Of a DNA stretch of 8,863 nucleotides, positions 6,725 to 8,863 are shown piece after piece. The stretch comes from Acidobacteriaceae bacterium (lineage in GTDB: Bacteria; Acidobacteriota; Terriglobia; Terriglobales; Acidobacteriaceae), in NCBI GenBank assembly GCA_003166055.1, contig PMWR01000209.1, positions 1 to 8,863 on the forward strand, written 5' to 3'. Made by a program: the position numbers and the translations under genes. How positions within the stretch are numbered: the first letter of the stretch is position 1; every line of letters starts with the position of its first letter. The notes beneath the pieces were generated by a model. The model saw only the letters and a list, made by a program, of their open reading frames with translations. It was not told the DNA's origin and searched no databases.

Positions 6725-8308
6725 GTGCCGACGGCGCATACGTCTCAGAGACCTTTCTACTCCCTGCGATTTGGTTTGTTTGTTCTTCTGCTCTTAGTCC
6801 CCTCGATGTTTTCCGTCACGAATCAGAGTCTTTGGATCGATGAGGCGCGTTCGTGTTGGTTTGCGGATCACGGCCGCATCGTCGACCTGAAAGATTATCA
6901 GTGGCTAGCGTCCGTCCCACAGATGCCACTGTTTCATCTGCTTCTGCTCGGCTGGGTGCGGATTGCCGGAGATTCGGAGCGCGCATTGCGTACCATGAAT
7001 CTCCCATTCGCGGCGCTGTTTGTCGGGGCCATCGCCTTAATCTGCCGGCAGAGGGGTGGGCCGCGCTGGTGGCTTGCCGCGGTTCCCTTCTCTGTGTTTC
7101 CTATGCTGGTTTACTACGTAAATGAGTGCCGGCCCTATGCCGCAATTCTGGGCCTGAGCACAGCGGCGGTCGTGGCCTACCTTTGCTATTTGGAGTCTGA
7201 GTCGCGCAAATCCGCATTTCTATGCGGACTGTTTGCTCTGTGCGCTTTGGGAATGCACACATTGGGCGGGCTCACCACATTAGTCCTGATACTCTATAGC
7301 CTGTTTCACCGCGAAGTGCGTGCTCGGCTTGCAGCGACATGGCGCAGATGGGTGCCGTCTGTGGCCCTTGTCGCACCCGGTTACCTTGCCCTTGCCGTGT
7401 ACTACGTCCGCATGTATGCCTCTGGTATCCCGCAGGCCTCGCACGCTGCGCTCACGGAAACACCGACAAACCTTCCCAGTACCTGGAAGAACTTCGGCTT
7501 CTTTTTTTATGAGTTCCTGGGCTTTGCCGGGCTTGGCCCGCCGCGTAATGAATTGCGAGTGCGGCCAACACCTGCCATGTTTATCGACTATGCGCCATTG
7601 CTGCTCGTCGGGGTAGCGGCCTGCGCCGCGCTCGTCTATCTGTATTGGAAGGGCTCTGCCGACGCCAGGGAAGCACGTGGAATGTCGCTCGCTGGGTTGA
7701 TCGGGCTGCTGGCGCTTTTCATTATGGCGCGCGCCATCCACTTCGGTTTCCTCGGTCGTCACGCAATGGGGGTCGTGGGCATACTTTGCGTGGCCTTAGC
7801 ACTGGTTCTTTGTGCGAAACGGCTTTCGACTCGCTCAAGAGCCGTAGCGAGTATCATTCTGGCGCTTGCTTGGGGTACATCTTCGGCTCGCTTGCTCTTT
7901 TCATACAATTACGGCAAAGACGATCCGCGAAGTGCGCTCGCCGCGGCGAAGGCGACCGGGTTGCCGATCCTGTGGGACGGAGATGTGTCAGAGGCGGCAT
8001 ATTACGGCGGCTTCGACGCCAATGAGCCACAGTCAATGTTCCTTCTCGCGCCGGCGAGACATCCCGCCGAGCATTGGAAGCAGCTTACACCCTTGCATGT
8101 GTCGCTGCGCTGGGATGAAGCCTCGATTGACCGCCTGACTGAAGACCTTCCTGCCGGTCGTTACGTGATGGTGAGTGGCAAAGCCGACATCTTCGACCCC
8201 GAGGGCAATTGGAAAAAAGCAATACCTTCCTGGGAGCCAGTCCTGCTCAATCGCTTCGTTGGCTACGAGGTGAGAATCATTACTCTCCCAGCACCTCGAT
8301 CGCCTTAG
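6725..8308 (+). CDS. Glycosyltransferase family 39-like integral membrane protein
   Basis: From GTG 6725 the protein is 527 residues. It has an N-terminal TM (about 14-31), roughly nine further hydrophobic segments to about residue 393, and a C-terminal soluble domain of about 130 residues. The first loop holds SLWIDEA with Asp39-Glu40, the acidic pair expected of ArnT/PMT-like GT-C enzymes that use polyprenyl-phosphate sugars. PQMPLFHLLLLGWVRIAGDSERALR and VYYVNECRPYA (129-139) follow in the usual order. It probably transfers a sugar from a lipid carrier on the outer face of the inner membrane; donor and acceptor cannot be told from sequence. GGAG at 6711-6714 lies ten bases before GTG 6725. 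TTG 6689 would add 12 residues but has only a weak, distant GAGG. It follows the Wzi-like gene on the same strand and converges on the FAD enzyme gene downstream. Confidence 0.88.
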   Translation: MPTAHTSQRPFYSLRFGLFVLLLLVPSMFSVTNQSLWIDEARSCWFADHGRIVDLKDYQWLASVPQMPLFHLLLLGWVRIAGDSERALRTMNLPFAALFVGAIALICRQRGGPRWWLAAVPFSVFPMLVYYVNECRPYAAILGLSTAAVVAYLCYLESESRKSAFLCGLFALCALGMHTLGGLTTLVLILYSLFHREVRARLAATWRRWVPSVALVAPGYLALAVYYVRMYASGIPQASHAALTETPTNLPSTWKNFGFFFYEFLGFAGLGPPRNELRVRPTPAMFIDYAPLLLVGVAACAALVYLYWKGSADAREARGMSLAGLIGLLALFIMARAIHFGFLGRHAMGVVGILCVALALVLCAKRLSTRSRAVASIILALAWGTSSARLLFSYNYGKDDPRSALAAAKATGLPILWDGDVSEAAYYGGFDANEPQSMFLLAPARHPAEHWKQLTPLHVSLRWDEASIDRLTEDLPAGRYVMVSGKADIFDPEGNWKKAIPSWEPVLLNRFVGYEVRIITLPAPRSP

Positions 8309-8374
8309 AAAGCCCTGCGCAGGTCCAACTCCACGCCGTTGTCGCGTGATCGTGGGCTTCCGTGTTTTGAATCA

Positions 8375-8863
8375 TCAATCCATGATTTCTTTTACTAAAA
8401 CATCAATTGCATCCTCGGATTCTTCTGCCGATGTCTTCTCTTCGTGGTACTCCTGGTCGGAATTGATTTGCCAGAGATTGGCCTTGTCCACAACTCCATT
8501 GAGGACATTTTCAACCGCCTGCATCGCGGTAAGCATAGAGTGGTCCTGGTTGTTGTACTTATGCATACCGTTGCGTCCAATAAGAAAAAGATTCTCATAA
8601 GCATCCGTGAAGGCTCGTAACTCAGCAAAGCGGCTATAAGTGCCAAAGTATGCAGGATAGGTTTTGGGTACGCGAACCACGTGCGAGTCGATTACATCTT
8701 TAGCAATGAGAATCCCGATTTTTTCCAACTCCATGGCGCCAAACTTCTTGAGCTCGTCGTCAGGCATTGACCAAAGGGGATCCGTATCGTAGCAGAAGTA
8801 TTCGAGGCCGATCCAAATCTTGCCTGGCTCGGTGAGGTATGGACTCCAGTTGTTGAATATTTG
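8375..8863 (-). CDS. FAD-dependent oxidoreductase, UDP-galactopyranose mutase-like (C-terminal part)
   Basis: Only the last 162 residues are present. The reading frame stays open to the right edge and its N-terminal Rossmann domain lies outside the window, so the ATG at 8767 is internal. Visible landmarks are NNWSPYL, KIWIGLEYFCYDTDPLW, MELEKIGILIAKDVIDS, VPKTYPAYFGTYSRF, and GRNGMHKYNNQDHSML. The last is the C-terminal FAD-contacting motif of a group of NAD(P)/FAD-dependent oxidoreductases related to UDP-galactopyranose mutase and the amine-oxidase fold. Members often lie in polysaccharide or lipid-glycan clusters, which fits the glycosyltransferase and Wzi-like neighbours. The substrate is unknown, and mutase activity is not shown. 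After the FAD motif the protein ends in a polar, mostly acidic tail of about 30 residues (EEKTSAEESEDAID). It converges on the glycosyltransferase gene across 66 bases with no clear terminator. Confidence 0.82.
   Translation of the reverse strand, partial: QIFNNWSPYLTEPGKIWIGLEYFCYDTDPLWSMPDDELKKFGAMELEKIGILIAKDVIDSHVVRVPKTYPAYFGTYSRFAELRAFTDAYENLFLIGRNGMHKYNNQDHSMLTAMQAVENVLNGVVDKANLWQINSDQEYHEEKTSAEESEDAIDVLVKEIMD

Noticed and set aside
6500..6739. Minus-strand open frames across the Wzi-glycosyltransferase gap, considered as a small gene or transposase relic
   Set aside because: No ribosome binding site, no recognisable motif, and overlap with the start of the glycosyltransferase gene.
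8310..8359. AAGCCC and GGGCTT inverted repeat between the convergent genes, considered as a terminator
   Set aside because: The stem is only six pairs with a loop of 38 bases and no following T-run, so it is not convincing.

Overview
The window looks like a piece of a moderately GC-rich bacterial chromosome, most likely an acidobacterium (Terriglobia-like). This is inferred from three things: a C-terminal peptide typical of the MacB/FtsX-type permeases that are abundant in that phylum, an ACTGNNN heptamer array of a kind seen between genes there, and the character of the Wzi-type protein. No rRNA, tRNA or marker gene in the window can confirm the taxonomy.

Left part (1-1240). A short stretch of repeats and a gene relic is followed by pyrD. 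Four degenerate octamers (33-64) and seven in-phase heptamers (152-200) flank a minus-strand coding relic (76-126) that matches only the last 16 residues of an ABC permease. The array ends just before the ribosome binding site of pyrD, a class 1B dihydroorotate dehydrogenase of pyrimidine biosynthesis (227-1153). pyrD converges on the next gene, and a 7-bp hairpin lies between the two stop codons.

Middle (1238-2837). A minus-strand GAF-SpoIIE/PP2C phosphatase, probably a signalling protein, is followed by a 343-base divergent intergenic region. That region holds a reasonable sigma70-like promoter pointing right.

Right part (2838-8863) is an envelope-polysaccharide region. On the plus strand lie an uncharacterised multi-pass membrane protein, a large secreted outer-membrane protein of the capsule-assembly Wzi type, and a GT-C/family-39-like membrane glycosyltransferase. 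The gaps between them are about 165-255 bases, so they need not form one tight operon. On the minus strand, running off the right edge, is the C-terminal part of an FAD-dependent, UDP-galactopyranose-mutase-like oxidoreductase. Together they suggest modification, transfer and surface retention of a polysaccharide or glycolipid: an FAD enzyme that may act on a sugar or isoprenoid-linked substrate, a membrane transferase using a lipid-linked donor, a second polytopic protein of unknown role, and a Wzi-like barrel at the outer membrane. The link between them rests on position and family only.

No CRISPR array, RNA gene, intact insertion sequence or phage gene was found. The least explained items are the polytopic protein at 2838-4367 and the repeat/relic mosaic at the left edge.
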